Source: Xanthobacteraceae bacterium
GTDB taxonomy: Bacteria > Pseudomonadota > Alphaproteobacteria > Rhizobiales > Xanthobacteraceae
Direction: 5' to 3'
Assembly (NCBI GenBank): GCA_030041005.1
Contig: JASHOR010000131.1
Span: forward strand, 124,001-188,000
DNA length: 64,000 nucleotides
Shown here piece after piece: positions 16,513-25,761 of the stretch. Both the position numbers and the translations under genes were made by a program. The notes beneath the pieces were generated by a model. That model was not told where the DNA came from. It made no database searches and saw only the letters and a list, made by a program, of their open reading frames with translations. Within the stretch, counting starts at the first letter, position 1. Each line of letters starts with the position of its first letter.

Positions 16513-17421
16513 CTATGCAAACAGAATCGACGACAGCCGCTTGCGCCCCTCGATGGTGGCTTCGTCGGTCGGGCCCCAGGCGTCGAAAAACTGCACGAGT
16601 TGCTTGCGGGCGCCGTCGTCATTCCATTTGCGGTCGCGCTTGACGATAGCGATCAACTGTTCGAGCGCGTCCTTGCGCCGCCCATGGCCGTTGAGGGCGA
16701 GCGCCAGATCGAAACGCGCCTGATGATCGAGCGGGTTGGCGGCAACCTTCTGTTCGAGTTCGCCGAGCGGCCCCACCGTCTTGGCCTGCTCGGCAAGTTC
16801 GAGCGCCGCGCGCGCCGCCGCGACAGATGATTCATTGCGCTTGGGCTCGGGGACCATGGCGAGTGTCTGCCGCGCCTGGTCGAGAGCGCCGGTCTCGACA
16901 TAGCAGCGCGCCAAACCGGCGAGCGCATGCACGTTGCCGCTGTCTTCGGCAAGCAGTTGCGCATACAGGTCGGCGGCGCCGGCGGGATCGCCGTCGACCA
17001 GGGCGGCGTCGGCTGATTTCAGCAGATCCTGGGCCTCGCCGCCGATGCGATCTTTGGTGAGCCGCTCGAGGAAAGCCATGACCTGACTCTCCGGCAGCGC
17101 CCCCATGAAGCCGTCGGCCGGTTGTCCGTTGACGAAGGCGATGACGGCCGGAATCGACTGGATTCCCAGTTGCCCTGGGATGGCGGGGTGCTCGTCGATG
17201 TTCATCTTGACGAGCTTCACCTTGCCCTTGGCTGTCCTTACCGCCTTCTCCAACACCGGAGTAAGCTGCTTGCACGGGCCGCACCACGGCGCCCAGAAAT
17301 CCACCAGAACCGGCTGACGTTTGGATTCCTCGATGACGTCCTTCACGAAGGTCTGTGTCGTTGTGTCCTTGACGAGCGCGTCCGCGGCGGTGGTGGCGGC
17401 GGTTTGAGATGGCTGCAACAT
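16513..17421 (-). CDS. thioredoxin-TPR co-chaperone, CnoX/YbbN-like
   Basis: The 302-residue protein joins an N-terminal thioredoxin domain to a helical TPR-like C-terminal part. The active site WAPWCGPCK (about residues 44-52) keeps both cysteines, whereas E. coli CnoX has lost catalytic activity, so this one may be redox active. FVNGQPADGFMGALPESQV fits the family. Residues 140-300 hold helical repeats with DLYAQLLAEDSGNVHALAGLARC and LDHQARFDLALAL. CnoX-type proteins hold oxidised clients and hand them to GroEL or DnaK. It is the first gene of the three-gene minus-strand group. Confidence 0.9.
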   Translation of the reverse strand: MLQPSQTAATTAADALVKDTTTQTFVKDVIEESKRQPVLVDFWAPWCGPCKQLTPVLEKAVRTAKGKVKLVKMNIDEHPAIPGQLGIQSIPAVIAFVNGQPADGFMGALPESQVMAFLERLTKDRIGGEAQDLLKSADAALVDGDPAGAADLYAQLLAEDSGNVHALAGLARCYVETGALDQARQTLAMVPEPKRNESSVAAARAALELAEQAKTVGPLGELEQKVAANPLDHQARFDLALALNGHGRRKDALEQLIAIVKRDRKWNDDGARKQLVQFFDAWGPTDEATIEGRKRLSSILFA

Positions 17422-17667
17422 TTGGCTTGATACGCTTTCCCGTTAGGCCCCATCGGGGCGCAACACGCCTCCTGCGGCGGGCTCGAGATATGGCCGTCGG
17501 GCGGGCAGAGCGGCCATTCGAAACCCAAACCGCAGAAAAATCAGCTTCTTACCCGTACCCCCGATACGAAGCTCGCAACCAAGCGCCCCTCGCCCCGCGA
17601 ACTTTGGTATCGGTGTACGGCTTGCCTGATTAAATGGGAAGACAAGGGGTGAATGCAATTGCGGTTT

Positions 17668-18180
17668 TCAAGCCGTTCCCCCGGCCAGGGGCTCGATCCG
17701 GGGCTCATGCCCGGTCGCCGCCAGGAACCTAAGCAGGTCCTGGCGCGAAATCGTCGTCGTGGCGGTATTGCGCAGCGGATGAAAATTGAGCACCTCGTGC
17801 GCCATCATGGTCGCGTCCAGCACGACGGTCACCTGCAAAAGCGTGTCGTTGATGACGGCAAACGGAGTGACCGAGCCTGGCTCGACGCCGAGCAGGTTGC
17901 GCAGCAGCTCGGCGGAGCCGAAGGAAAAGCGGCCGGAGGCGCCGAGCGGCCGGTGCAGCGATTTCAATTCGACCGCCGCATCCTCGAGCGTCACCAGCAA
18001 AAATGCGCTGCCCTTCTTGTCGCGCACAAACAGGTTCTTGGAGTGGGCTCCGGGAATTCGTCCGCGCAGCGCCCGCGATTCCTCAACCGTAAACAGCGGC
18101 GGATGACTGACGGTCCTGTGGCCGATGTGAAGACGATCCAGATAGGCGAACAGATCGTCGGGCGAGGTGGCCATCGGCAT
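17668..18180 (-). CDS. prolyl-tRNA editing protein (ProXp/YbaK family)
   Basis: The 170-residue free-standing editing-domain protein belongs to the YbaK/ProX superfamily, which deacylates mischarged tRNA such as Ala-tRNA(Pro). Family features are HPPLFTVEESRALRGRIPGAHSKNLFVRDKKG near residues 26-58 (shown in part: HSKNLFVRDKKG) and the glycine-rich GVEPGSVTPFAVIND near residue 98. It is cytosolic and complete. The gene lies 246 bases upstream of the CnoX-like gene, separated by sequence in which I see no gene. Confidence 0.88.
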   Translation of the reverse strand: MPMATSPDDLFAYLDRLHIGHRTVSHPPLFTVEESRALRGRIPGAHSKNLFVRDKKGSAFLLVTLEDAAVELKSLHRPLGASGRFSFGSAELLRNLLGVEPGSVTPFAVINDTLLQVTVVLDATMMAHEVLNFHPLRNTATTTISRQDLLRFLAATGHEPRIEPLAGGTA

Positions 18181-18431
18181 TCATGAACCCAACGGCGTCT
18201 CGACCCCCAAGCGGGTCCGCGCCTGCGGCGGGCGCGGGAACGAAGCTTGAGGGGATAGAGACAATGCCATTATCCGGCTGCGGCTTTCGATCTTGAGGGT
18301 TGGTAAAGGAGTTCGCGATTGAATTCCAGCGACCCGGCGCGCCGGACGGCAGTTGCAAAACGCCGCGCTCTTTGGCATAGAGCTTGGCAGCGGCATGGCG
18401 CCAACGGGCGGCCGTCCTACTCTCTTTGGAT

Positions 18432-18506
18432 GCGGGTGTAGCTCAGGGGTAGAGCACAACCTTGCCAAGGTTGGGGTCGAGGGTTCGAATCCCTTCGCCC
18501 GCTCCA
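18432..18506 (+). tRNA. tRNA-Gly(GCC)
   Basis: A full cloverleaf can be drawn by eye. Acceptor GCGGGTG (18432-18438) pairs with CGCCCGC (18496-18502) with one G-U; D-arm GCTC...GAGC; anticodon stem CAACC/GGTTG-like around the loop TTGCCAA, giving anticodon GCC; T-arm GAGGGTTCGAATCCCTTC. CCA is encoded (18504-18506). The gene stands alone before an ABC-transporter cluster. Confidence 0.96.
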
Positions 18507-18651
18507 ATTCCAGCGGATATGTCGGCGACGCCGCCAGATGAAGTGCTGCGCGACGATATCACGCACAACATGCGGAGCTCTGCGGCCTTACGTTTGCAGC
18601 TTCGGTTTTCGATATTAGCCAAACAACAGCAGACATCGGGAGGACCTGGTC

Positions 18652-19653
18652 ATGGCAACAAGGCGCTCATTATTGCTGGCTAGTCTCGGCTCGCTCACCG
18701 CGGCCGCCGGCGCGCGACTCCCGGCTCGCGCAGCGCCTGCTCTGCAAAAGATAAAGATCGTCATTCCACAACAGAGCGTGTTCGTCTTGAACTATTTCGG
18801 CGCCAAGGACGCCGGAGTCTTTGCCAAGTACGGCATCGATCTGGACGTCGATGCTCGTCCTTTCGCCGGGTTTCTGGCCGGCCTCCCGAGCAAGGAATGC
18901 CTGGCGGTGACGTACTCAGGCATCGACGCCATCGAGAAAATAAACGAAGGTATCGATTGGGCGATCATCGGCGGTGGCCTCACCGTGGTGCAGAACGTGC
19001 TCGTCCCCAAAAATTCGCCTTTCAAAACACCTGCCGATCTTCGCGGCAAGCGGTTCGGCACGTTCTCCACCGGTGCCGGTTCTTTCAAGTGCGTTAGGGC
19101 GGCCCTGATCGACGGTTACAAGGTTGACGTCATCAAAGATACCAAGTTGCAGCAGGTGGCGGGGCCGGCGCTGACCAAGCTCGTGGAGGACGGACAACTG
19201 GATGCCATGATGAATATCTCGTCGCTCAATCTGGCGGCGGAGGCACAGACCGACAAATTCCGTGTTCTGTTCTCGCCAAACGATTATTGGAAGCAGAAGA
19301 CGGGTTATCCGATCGTGTGGGCGGCGCCCCTTGTCGCCTGGCGAAGCTGGATCAACGAGGACAAGACGCGGGCGGAGAATTTCGCCAAGGCGACGGCTGC
19401 GTCGTTCCAGTGGCTGGAAAAGCCGGAGAACCTTGAGACCGCCGTGAAGAATCACGGCGCGCTCGCCGGGGTGACCAAGCCCGAAGATGTCGCCGAATAC
19501 AAGGATTGGCTGCAGCATAAAGACATGTTCATGACCGACTGGAGCCGCAAAGCCGTCGATGCGCAATGGAAATTCCTGGAGGTATGCCAGCGGGGCGGCG
19601 TCATCACCAAGGTTCCGCCCGAGAACAAATACGCCGTGTTCGTGGAGAGCTGA
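18652..19653 (+). CDS. ABC transporter substrate-binding protein (second importer)
   Basis: The 333-residue periplasmic binding protein has a twin-arginine-like N-terminus (MATRRSLLLASLGSLTAAAG) and a NitT/TauT (NMT1-like) fold: KIVIPQQSVFVLNYFGAKDAG, then LVPKNSPFKTPADLRGKRFG and GAGSFKCVRAALIDGY. GGGAGG lies upstream of the ATG. It begins a tight four-gene operon: binding protein, permease, ATPase, second permease, with stop and start codons touching. The ligand is unknown. The sequence is only distantly like the other two binding proteins in the window. Confidence 0.88.
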   Translation: MATRRSLLLASLGSLTAAAGARLPARAAPALQKIKIVIPQQSVFVLNYFGAKDAGVFAKYGIDLDVDARPFAGFLAGLPSKECLAVTYSGIDAIEKINEGIDWAIIGGGLTVVQNVLVPKNSPFKTPADLRGKRFGTFSTGAGSFKCVRAALIDGYKVDVIKDTKLQQVAGPALTKLVEDGQLDAMMNISSLNLAAEAQTDKFRVLFSPNDYWKQKTGYPIVWAAPLVAWRSWINEDKTRAENFAKATAASFQWLEKPENLETAVKNHGALAGVTKPEDVAEYKDWLQHKDMFMTDWSRKAVDAQWKFLEVCQRGGVITKVPPENKYAVFVES

Positions 19654-20460
19654 GTGCACGGAAAGCTGCCACCGGGAAAAGCCAAGCGCGGCCTCCTGTC
19701 CGGTTCGCTAGGGCGAATGTTGCCGGGCGCGCTGACGCTCGCCGGCTGTGTCGTCGTGTGGGAAGTGATTTCCCTGTTCTTCTTTCCGGTCTTTTTCCCC
19801 GGCCCGGCGACGCTGCTGGAACGGATGGCGGCGATCTATAGCAGTCCGGCGTCTTACGTCGTGGTGGGGCAAACGCTGGCGCGGATATCCGAGGGCTTCG
19901 TCATATCCATGGTGATCGGGACCGCGCTCGGTCTCGCCATGGGACTCAAGCGCAGCATCGAGGTGTTCTTCGACAGCTGGATCATGGTGCTGTTGACATT
20001 CCCCGCGATCTGCTGGGCTTTTCTTTCCGTGCTGTGGTTCGGCTTGTCCGAGACCGCGCCGATCTTCACGGTCGTTCTCATCGTTTTTCCCTATGTCGCG
20101 ATGAACATATGGGCGGGCACCAAGGCGGTGGAGAAAGACCTGATCCTCATGGCGACGGTCTATCGCGCCGACCGTTCGCTCATGCTGCGCAAAGTGCTGA
20201 TTCCCCAGCTCATGCCTTACGTGTTTTCGTCGCTGCGCATATCGCTGTCATTGTCGTGGAAGATCGTGCTGGTTGCCGAGGCATTCGGGGTGGGCAGCGG
20301 GGTCGGTCAGCAGTTGACTTATTGGTTCCAGGAGACGCGGGTGGACATGATGCTTGCCTGGGGCGTGAGTTTCATGATCGTAATGGTTTTGATCGATCTT
20401 TTGGTCTTCAGAACCTGGGCACGCCGCGTTTTCGCCTGGAGACCGCAACTTGCCGCATGA
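19654..20460 (+). CDS. ABC transporter permease A of a two-permease importer
   Basis: This 268-residue membrane protein starts at a GTG directly after the stop codon of the binding-protein gene. Six hydrophobic segments and the EAA-like region GTKAVEKDLILMATVYRADRS (shown in part: ILMATVYRADRSLMLRK) mark a BPD-type permease of the NitT/TauT class. A second, different permease follows after the ATPase gene, so a heterodimeric channel is likely. Confidence 0.88.
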   Translation: MHGKLPPGKAKRGLLSGSLGRMLPGALTLAGCVVVWEVISLFFFPVFFPGPATLLERMAAIYSSPASYVVVGQTLARISEGFVISMVIGTALGLAMGLKRSIEVFFDSWIMVLLTFPAICWAFLSVLWFGLSETAPIFTVVLIVFPYVAMNIWAGTKAVEKDLILMATVYRADRSLMLRKVLIPQLMPYVFSSLRISLSLSWKIVLVAEAFGVGSGVGQQLTYWFQETRVDMMLAWGVSFMIVMVLIDLLVFRTWARRVFAWRPQLAA

Positions 20461-20523
20461 GCTGCAGCCGGAGCCGGATCCTGATCTCGGGAGCCGGGGT
20501 GCAAACAAACGTCAGGATTGAAA

Positions 20524-21372
20524 ATGTCCGCGTATCGTGCCGATAACGTTCGCCACATCAGAGCATCCGCGGGGGAGCCCATGAGGCAAAGTGTGGTGGC
20601 GTCATCAGCCATTACCATCGACAAGTTGACGAAACGGTTTCCGTTGCCCGGCGCGGAAGAGAACTTCGTAGTCCTGCAGGATATCAGTCTGGGGGTGGAC
20701 GAAGGAAAATTCGTCAGCATTGTCGGTCCTTCGGGCTGCGGGAAATCCACTCTGCTCAACGTGATTGCCGGGATTGAGACTTACGATGCCGGGTCGGTGA
20801 TCATCCATACGGGATCGACCAGAGCCGGTGCCGAGCCGCGCATCGGATATGTCTTCCAGAGCCCCCGACTGCTGAATTGGCTGACGGTGGAGAACAACCT
20901 TCACTTTGTTCTTGAAGCACAGAAGGTGCCGCGGCAAAGGTGGCGCGAACTGGTTGCCAGGAACCTGGAAATGGTCGGTCTCGCCGGACAGGAACGCAAT
21001 TATCCGCTGAACCTGTCGGGCGGGATGCAGCAGCGCGTGGCGATCGCCCGCGCGCTGGCCATCGAGCCAGATATCCTCCTGATGGACGAGCCGTTCAGCC
21101 ATCTCGACGCAATCACGGCGCGGAAGATGCGGCTCGATCTCATGGAGATCCTGCAGCGGGCAAAGCCGACGATCCTGTTCGTGACCCACGACCTTTCCGA
21201 GGCCGTGTTTCTCTCAGACAGCATCTACATGATGAGCACGAAGCCGGCGCGAATCTTCAAGCGCGTGTCGATCGATATTCCGCGGCCGCGGCGGCCGGAA
21301 GACACGGTGATTCTCGATCTGGAAAAGACCCTGGTGCGCGATTTCTTCAGCGTTGTGGAGGCGAACGATTAG
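20524..21372 (+). CDS. ABC transporter ATP-binding protein (second importer)
   Basis: The 282-residue ATPase carries Walker A IVGPSGCGKST, Q-loop YVFQSPRLLNW, signature LSGGMQQRVAIARAL, Walker B ILLMDEPFSHLD and the switch VTHD. Two starts are possible: ATG 20524, with AGGA six bases upstream, and ATG 20581 after GGGGGAG; the shorter form would remove a non-conserved N-terminus and be closer to the usual family start. Its last codon abuts the ATG of the second permease (21373), so all four genes are one transcription unit. Confidence 0.92.
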   Translation: MSAYRADNVRHIRASAGEPMRQSVVASSAITIDKLTKRFPLPGAEENFVVLQDISLGVDEGKFVSIVGPSGCGKSTLLNVIAGIETYDAGSVIIHTGSTRAGAEPRIGYVFQSPRLLNWLTVENNLHFVLEAQKVPRQRWRELVARNLEMVGLAGQERNYPLNLSGGMQQRVAIARALAIEPDILLMDEPFSHLDAITARKMRLDLMEILQRAKPTILFVTHDLSEAVFLSDSIYMMSTKPARIFKRVSIDIPRPRRPEDTVILDLEKTLVRDFFSVVEAND

Positions 21373-22167
21373 ATGGAGCTCCGCCTCAAAAACATCGGTC
21401 TGCGCGTAAGCTCGATCGTCGTTTTGCTGCTGCTGTGGTGGGCGGCGGCCATGCTCATGCGCGACCCCGAAGTGCTGCCCGGACCGCTGGCGATCGCCCA
21501 CACCATCGTTACCGCCCTGAACAGCCGCGGGCCCGAGGGGGAGTCGGCCTATTTCGACATCGGCATCACGTTGGCGCGCATTTTCATTGCGTTTTGCGCC
21601 TCGATGATTGCGGGCGTCGGCATCGGTCTGGCGATGGGATTGAACCGGCTTTTCGAGCGTTCGCTCCTCGCTGTCATCCCGCTCATGCTCACGGCTCCGA
21701 CTCTCCTGATGGTGTTCGTCGCCATCATGTGGTTCGGCTACAGCGAAGCTGGCGGTTTGATCGCCGTCATGGCCGTGGTCACGCCATTCGTCGCGGTGAA
21801 CATGTACGAGGGCACCAAGGCCATGGATAAGTCCCTCATTGAAATGGCGGTAACCTTCAAGGCGGGACGTTATCTTTTGCTGCGCAACGTCTATATTCCG
21901 CAACTCATGCCGTACATCTTCTCTGCTCTCCGCTATGCGTTCGGCCAGACCTGGAAGATCGTGGCACTGGCGGAAACCTTCGGTCTCAAATTCGGGATCG
22001 GTTACATGTTCTTTTTCTGGTTCGAGCAATTTGACATCAAGCAGACGTTGGCCTGGATCATGATCTTTGTCATTTTGATGCTGGTTTTGGAGCATGGCGT
22101 GTTTGCCCGCCTGGAGGGCCGGGCGTTCGCGTGGCGAAATTCGTCACTGGTGCGCGGACGAGCGTAA
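21373..22167 (+). CDS. ABC transporter permease B of a two-permease importer
   Basis: The 264-residue protein is a NitT/TauT-type permease with about six membrane spans; EGTKAMDKSLIEMAVTFKAG is the EAA-like coupling region. It is clearly different from permease A of the same operon (about one third of residues look shared by eye), which fits a heterodimer. The ATG follows the ATPase stop codon with no gap. Confidence 0.88.
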   Translation: MELRLKNIGLRVSSIVVLLLLWWAAAMLMRDPEVLPGPLAIAHTIVTALNSRGPEGESAYFDIGITLARIFIAFCASMIAGVGIGLAMGLNRLFERSLLAVIPLMLTAPTLLMVFVAIMWFGYSEAGGLIAVMAVVTPFVAVNMYEGTKAMDKSLIEMAVTFKAGRYLLLRNVYIPQLMPYIFSALRYAFGQTWKIVALAETFGLKFGIGYMFFFWFEQFDIKQTLAWIMIFVILMLVLEHGVFARLEGRAFAWRNSSLVRGRA

Positions 22168-22216
22168 TATCCCGTAAGCTTTTGGCTCGGCGGAGCCCGT
22201 TCCTGATCGAAAAATC

Positions 22217-23437
22217 ATGCCCGTCGTTTCAGCCAGCCGTCAGTTCGGCATGCTCCTTTTGCTGTGGCTTGCCGGCGTGTGTCTGCGGGTCACCGTACTC
22301 GCGATCCCGCCCGTCGTGCCGCTGCTGCACGTCGACCTGCATCTGTCGGAGACTGGAATTGGCTGGCTGTCGAGCCTGCCGCCGATGCTGTTTGCCATCG
22401 CGGCGGTACCCGGTTCGCTGTTGATCGCGCGGTTGGGGCTTGTACCGGCGCTGTTGATCGGCCTGCTGCTCAATGCGTTCGGTTCGGCTGCGCGCGGCGC
22501 GATTGCGCAAGTGCCGTTTCTTTATGGGGCGACGATGGTGATGGCGGCCGGCATTTCGATCACGCAGCCAACCCTGCCGCCGCTGGTGCGGGCCTGGTTT
22601 CCTGACCGCGCTGCCTTCGCCACCGCCGTGTACATGAACGGGCTGCTGCTGGGCGAAATCCTGGCCGTCAGCCTCACCATCCCTGTTGTGCTGCCGCTGG
22701 TTCACGAGAGCTGGCGTTGGAGTTTCGTCGTCTGGTCGGCGCCGGTATTGGTGACCGCGTTGCTCTTCGCCTGCTGCGCGCCGCGCGGTGCGGTTGCCAA
22801 GCCCGAACCGGACGCCGCGCCGGCGGTCTCGAGGGCGGAGCAGGCGAGGGCGCAAGCCTGGTGGCCGGATTGGCGCCAGCCGGTGATCTGGCGGCTCGGC
22901 CTCATTCTCGGCAGTGTCAATGCGACCTACTTCGTCAGCAACGCCTTCCTGCCCGACTATGTGACCGCTGCCGGCCGGCCTGATCTGATCAGCAGCGCTC
23001 TGGCTGCGATCAACATTGGTCAATTGCCGGCATCGTTTCTCGCTTTGGCCTTTGCCGACCGGCTGGTGACCCGGCCATCGGCCTACATTGCGGCCGCCCT
23101 GCTGTCCCTTCTCAGCGTGCTCGGCATGATATTCATGAGAGGCGACTGGATTGTCGTCTGGTCGGGCGTGCTCGGCTTTACCAATGCAACGACGCTGATC
23201 TTGGCGTTCGCGCTGCCGTCCATGCTCAGCGCCCCTGACGAGGTGCACCGAATCTCTGCCGGCATGTTCACCATCAGTTACGGCATCGCGATGTCGCTCT
23301 CCGTGCTGGGCGGCTGGCTCTGGGACGCTACGCGGTTGCCGGCCGCGGGCTTTGCGCCCATCGTGCTTTGCGGCCTTGTCATTGTCGCGTTGTCCTCCAC
23401 AGTGCGGCGCTCCGGGAGCCGACCCGGCCCTGCATAG
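22217..23437 (+). CDS. MFS transporter, CynX/NimT-like
   Basis: This 406-residue inner-membrane protein has 12 predicted hydrophobic segments in two halves linked by a hydrophilic loop (about residues 190-220). The N-terminal signature LRVTVLAIPPVVPLLHVDL and IGWLSSLPPMLFAIAAVPGS fit the cyanate-permease-like (CynX/NimT) branch of the major facilitator superfamily. Substrate is unknown. It follows permease B by 49 bases and could be the fifth gene of that operon, or have its own control. The 148 bases after it hold no gene I can see. Confidence 0.85.
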   Translation: MPVVSASRQFGMLLLLWLAGVCLRVTVLAIPPVVPLLHVDLHLSETGIGWLSSLPPMLFAIAAVPGSLLIARLGLVPALLIGLLLNAFGSAARGAIAQVPFLYGATMVMAAGISITQPTLPPLVRAWFPDRAAFATAVYMNGLLLGEILAVSLTIPVVLPLVHESWRWSFVVWSAPVLVTALLFACCAPRGAVAKPEPDAAPAVSRAEQARAQAWWPDWRQPVIWRLGLILGSVNATYFVSNAFLPDYVTAAGRPDLISSALAAINIGQLPASFLALAFADRLVTRPSAYIAAALLSLLSVLGMIFMRGDWIVVWSGVLGFTNATTLILAFALPSMLSAPDEVHRISAGMFTISYGIAMSLSVLGGWLWDATRLPAAGFAPIVLCGLVIVALSSTVRRSGSRPGPA

Positions 23438-23585
23438 GGCATCGGCTGGCGATGGTCGATCATCCGGATCGCCTTCCCGCCGGAAACGATTAACCGCGAG
23501 GCGCTCCAAGTGCCCCGGACCGGGTCAGATTTATGAGTTTTGACCCTGGTCCTGTCCCCAGCCCATCGGTAATATCGCCCCAGTC

Positions 23586-23978
23586 ATGAAGGACCTGACT
23601 GCAGCGATTTCGAGGGGACTGGCGCGATCGGCCTTGCCTGTCGCCGTTGCGGTGGCCGTCGTATGCGTCCTCACCGCGATCCTTTGGTACACCGGCCGGA
23701 TTGGTGTTTGCCCGCACGATCCGGTGTTTTTCTTTTTGCTTCCTGTAACTCTGGTGGCGCTGCGCTACGGCACCGCTCCGGCGATCGTCGCCATCCTTGC
23801 GTCATTTGCCTGTGCTGACTTCTTTCTTTATCAGCCTCTATATACGCTGGACATCTGCAGCCGCGCCGAACTCGGCGATCTGACGATCTTCTCCGTTTTG
23901 GCGGCGCTCTCGGTGAAGGCTGCAAGCGAATTGTCCGGGCTGTTCCGCAAAGCGAAGGACAGCACGGGCCTCGGCTGA
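23586..23978 (+). CDS. stand-alone DUF4118 membrane protein (KdpD-type domain)
   Basis: The 130-residue protein is essentially the four-helix DUF4118 domain found in the middle of KdpD-type sensor kinases, with FFLLPVTLVALRYGTAPAI and the F-F-L-Y-Q-P-L-Y motif (FADFFLYQPLY-like, seen as CADFFLYQPLYTLDI). It ends shortly after the last membrane span, without the usual GAF, HisKA or ATPase domains. It may be a truncated sensor kinase or a small membrane protein in its own right. No kinase fragment follows; the next gene is a TPR protein. Confidence 0.7.
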   Translation: MKDLTAAISRGLARSALPVAVAVAVVCVLTAILWYTGRIGVCPHDPVFFFLLPVTLVALRYGTAPAIVAILASFACADFFLYQPLYTLDICSRAELGDLTIFSVLAALSVKAASELSGLFRKAKDSTGLG

Positions 23979-24020
23979 TCTTACGTGGCGCCCGTGAGGA
24001 GCCCGGGCCAAGAGCCAGGA

Positions 24021-25748
24021 ATGGACCGCTTCAACCTTGGTACCCATTCGCGGACGATTTCTACGAAATCGCCGGAAGCGCAGCGCTGGTTCGATCTCGG
24101 ACTGAATTGGTGTTTTGGATTCAACAAGAACGAAGGCATCAAGTGTTTTCGCCAAGCTCTCCAGTTCGATCCCACTTGCGCGATGGCGCTTTGGGGAATC
24201 GCTTACGGCAGCGGGCCATTTTATAATCTGACCTGGCGCGAGCACGGCGAGGAGGAGGCGAATGCCGCCACGAGAGCCGGCTTTGAGCACATTCAGGCTG
24301 CGCGTGCCCTTTCGGCGAAGGCGACTGAGGTCGAGAACCGCCTGATCGAGGCGATGGCCTTGCGCTTCCAGAAGCCGCATGCCGTCCCTGCAGAAGAATT
24401 CGATCGTTGGGACGATGATTACGCAGCCGAATTGCGCAGGGTTCATACCCATTATCCTGACGACCAGGATGTCATGGCGCTTTTTGTCGAGGCGTTGATC
24501 ATGCGAACGCCGCGACGATTGTGGAACGTCAAGACGGGCTTGCCGGCCGTGAACTCGGATGTGATCGAGGCACTTCAGGTGTGCGATCGGGCGTTCGAAC
24601 TCGCCGACCGGAGCGGGAGCCAGTTGCATCCCGCAATTATCCACCTGCAAATTCACGCTCTGGAAATGTCGAACACGCCGGAGCGCGCGATGCGCTCGGC
24701 GGACAACCTTGCCACGATGTGTCCCGACGCTGGCCACATGAATCACATGCCGGGGCATGTTTACATGCTGTGTGGCGATTATCAGAAGGTGAGGGCCACC
24801 AGCGAAAGGGCGATCGCCGCCGATGACAAGTATCTCGATTATGCCGGGCCATTGACGTTCTACACGGTCGCCTGCGCGCATGACCTCCATTTGATGATGT
24901 ATGCCTGCATGTTCATGGGCAGGTACAAGGACTCGATCGACGCGGCGAACAAGCTGTGCCGGCTGCTGACCAAGGAGGTCCTTGGCGCCAAAGGGCGCCC
25001 CAAGTTCACGATGAGCCTTGAAGGCTATTATTCGATGAAAACGCACGTCATGGTGCGCTTTGGTCGCTGGCGGGAGCTCGTCGACGAACCATTGCCGGAC
25101 GATCCGGACTTATATGCCGTGACGACGGCGATGCATCATTATGGCAAAGCCATCGCCCATGCGACTCTGAAAGAGTTCGACCACGCCGACCGAGAGCGGG
25201 AGCGCTTCGCCCAGAGCGTCCGGCGCATTCCCGATCATTATCGGTTTTTCAACAACGGGGCGCACACGATTCTTGCGGTCGGCGAAATGATGATGGAAGG
25301 AGAACTGGCCTATCACAAACGCGACTATGAAGTCGCTTTCGTCCATCTGCGGGAAGCCGTGCGCCGTGACGACGATCTCGAATATATCGAGCCGTGGGCT
25401 TGGATGCATCCGCCGCGGCATGCGCTCGCGGCGCTGCTCCTCGAGCAGGACCAGCTCGACGAAGCTGAAGAAGTTTATCGTGACGATCTTGGGTTAAGCG
25501 GCAAAATTCAGCGTTGCGCTCAACATCCTGACAATGTCTGGGCGCTCCATGGATTGGTCGAATGCTTGCGACGGCGTGGCGAGCGGGCCGAACTGTCGGC
25601 ATTGCAGAAGAAGCTCGACATTGCGCTCGCCTCGGCGGACGTGCCGATTACATCCTCGTGCATGTGCCGCACCAGCGTCGCATCGCTCTCCGGCCACTGT
25701 TGTCATCAGGGTGTGAACGGCGATCCCCAGATCAGCCGCAAGGCTTGA
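24021..25748 (+). CDS. tetratricopeptide-repeat protein
   Basis: The 575-residue, apparently cytosolic protein is built of helical TPR-like repeats. The first is clear: AQRWFDLGLNWCFGFNKNEG then CFRQALQFDPTCAMALWGIA. Strongly family-like patches are HPAIIHLQIHALEMSNTPE and HMNHMPGHVYMLCGDY, rich in His and Met. No enzyme motif is recognised. ATG 24021 is chosen for the AGGA upstream; the frame is open back to a GTG at 23985. The C-terminal tail is unusual, with several cysteines (CMCRTS ... GHCCHQG). The gene is convergent with the third importer, 13 bases away, and lies in the direction of the MFS and DUF4118 genes. Confidence 0.75.
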   Translation: MDRFNLGTHSRTISTKSPEAQRWFDLGLNWCFGFNKNEGIKCFRQALQFDPTCAMALWGIAYGSGPFYNLTWREHGEEEANAATRAGFEHIQAARALSAKATEVENRLIEAMALRFQKPHAVPAEEFDRWDDDYAAELRRVHTHYPDDQDVMALFVEALIMRTPRRLWNVKTGLPAVNSDVIEALQVCDRAFELADRSGSQLHPAIIHLQIHALEMSNTPERAMRSADNLATMCPDAGHMNHMPGHVYMLCGDYQKVRATSERAIAADDKYLDYAGPLTFYTVACAHDLHLMMYACMFMGRYKDSIDAANKLCRLLTKEVLGAKGRPKFTMSLEGYYSMKTHVMVRFGRWRELVDEPLPDDPDLYAVTTAMHHYGKAIAHATLKEFDHADRERERFAQSVRRIPDHYRFFNNGAHTILAVGEMMMEGELAYHKRDYEVAFVHLREAVRRDDDLEYIEPWAWMHPPRHALAALLLEQDQLDEAEEVYRDDLGLSGKIQRCAQHPDNVWALHGLVECLRRRGERAELSALQKKLDIALASADVPITSSCMCRTSVASLSGHCCHQGVNGDPQISRKA

Positions 25749-25761
25749 ACGGGCGCGATCG

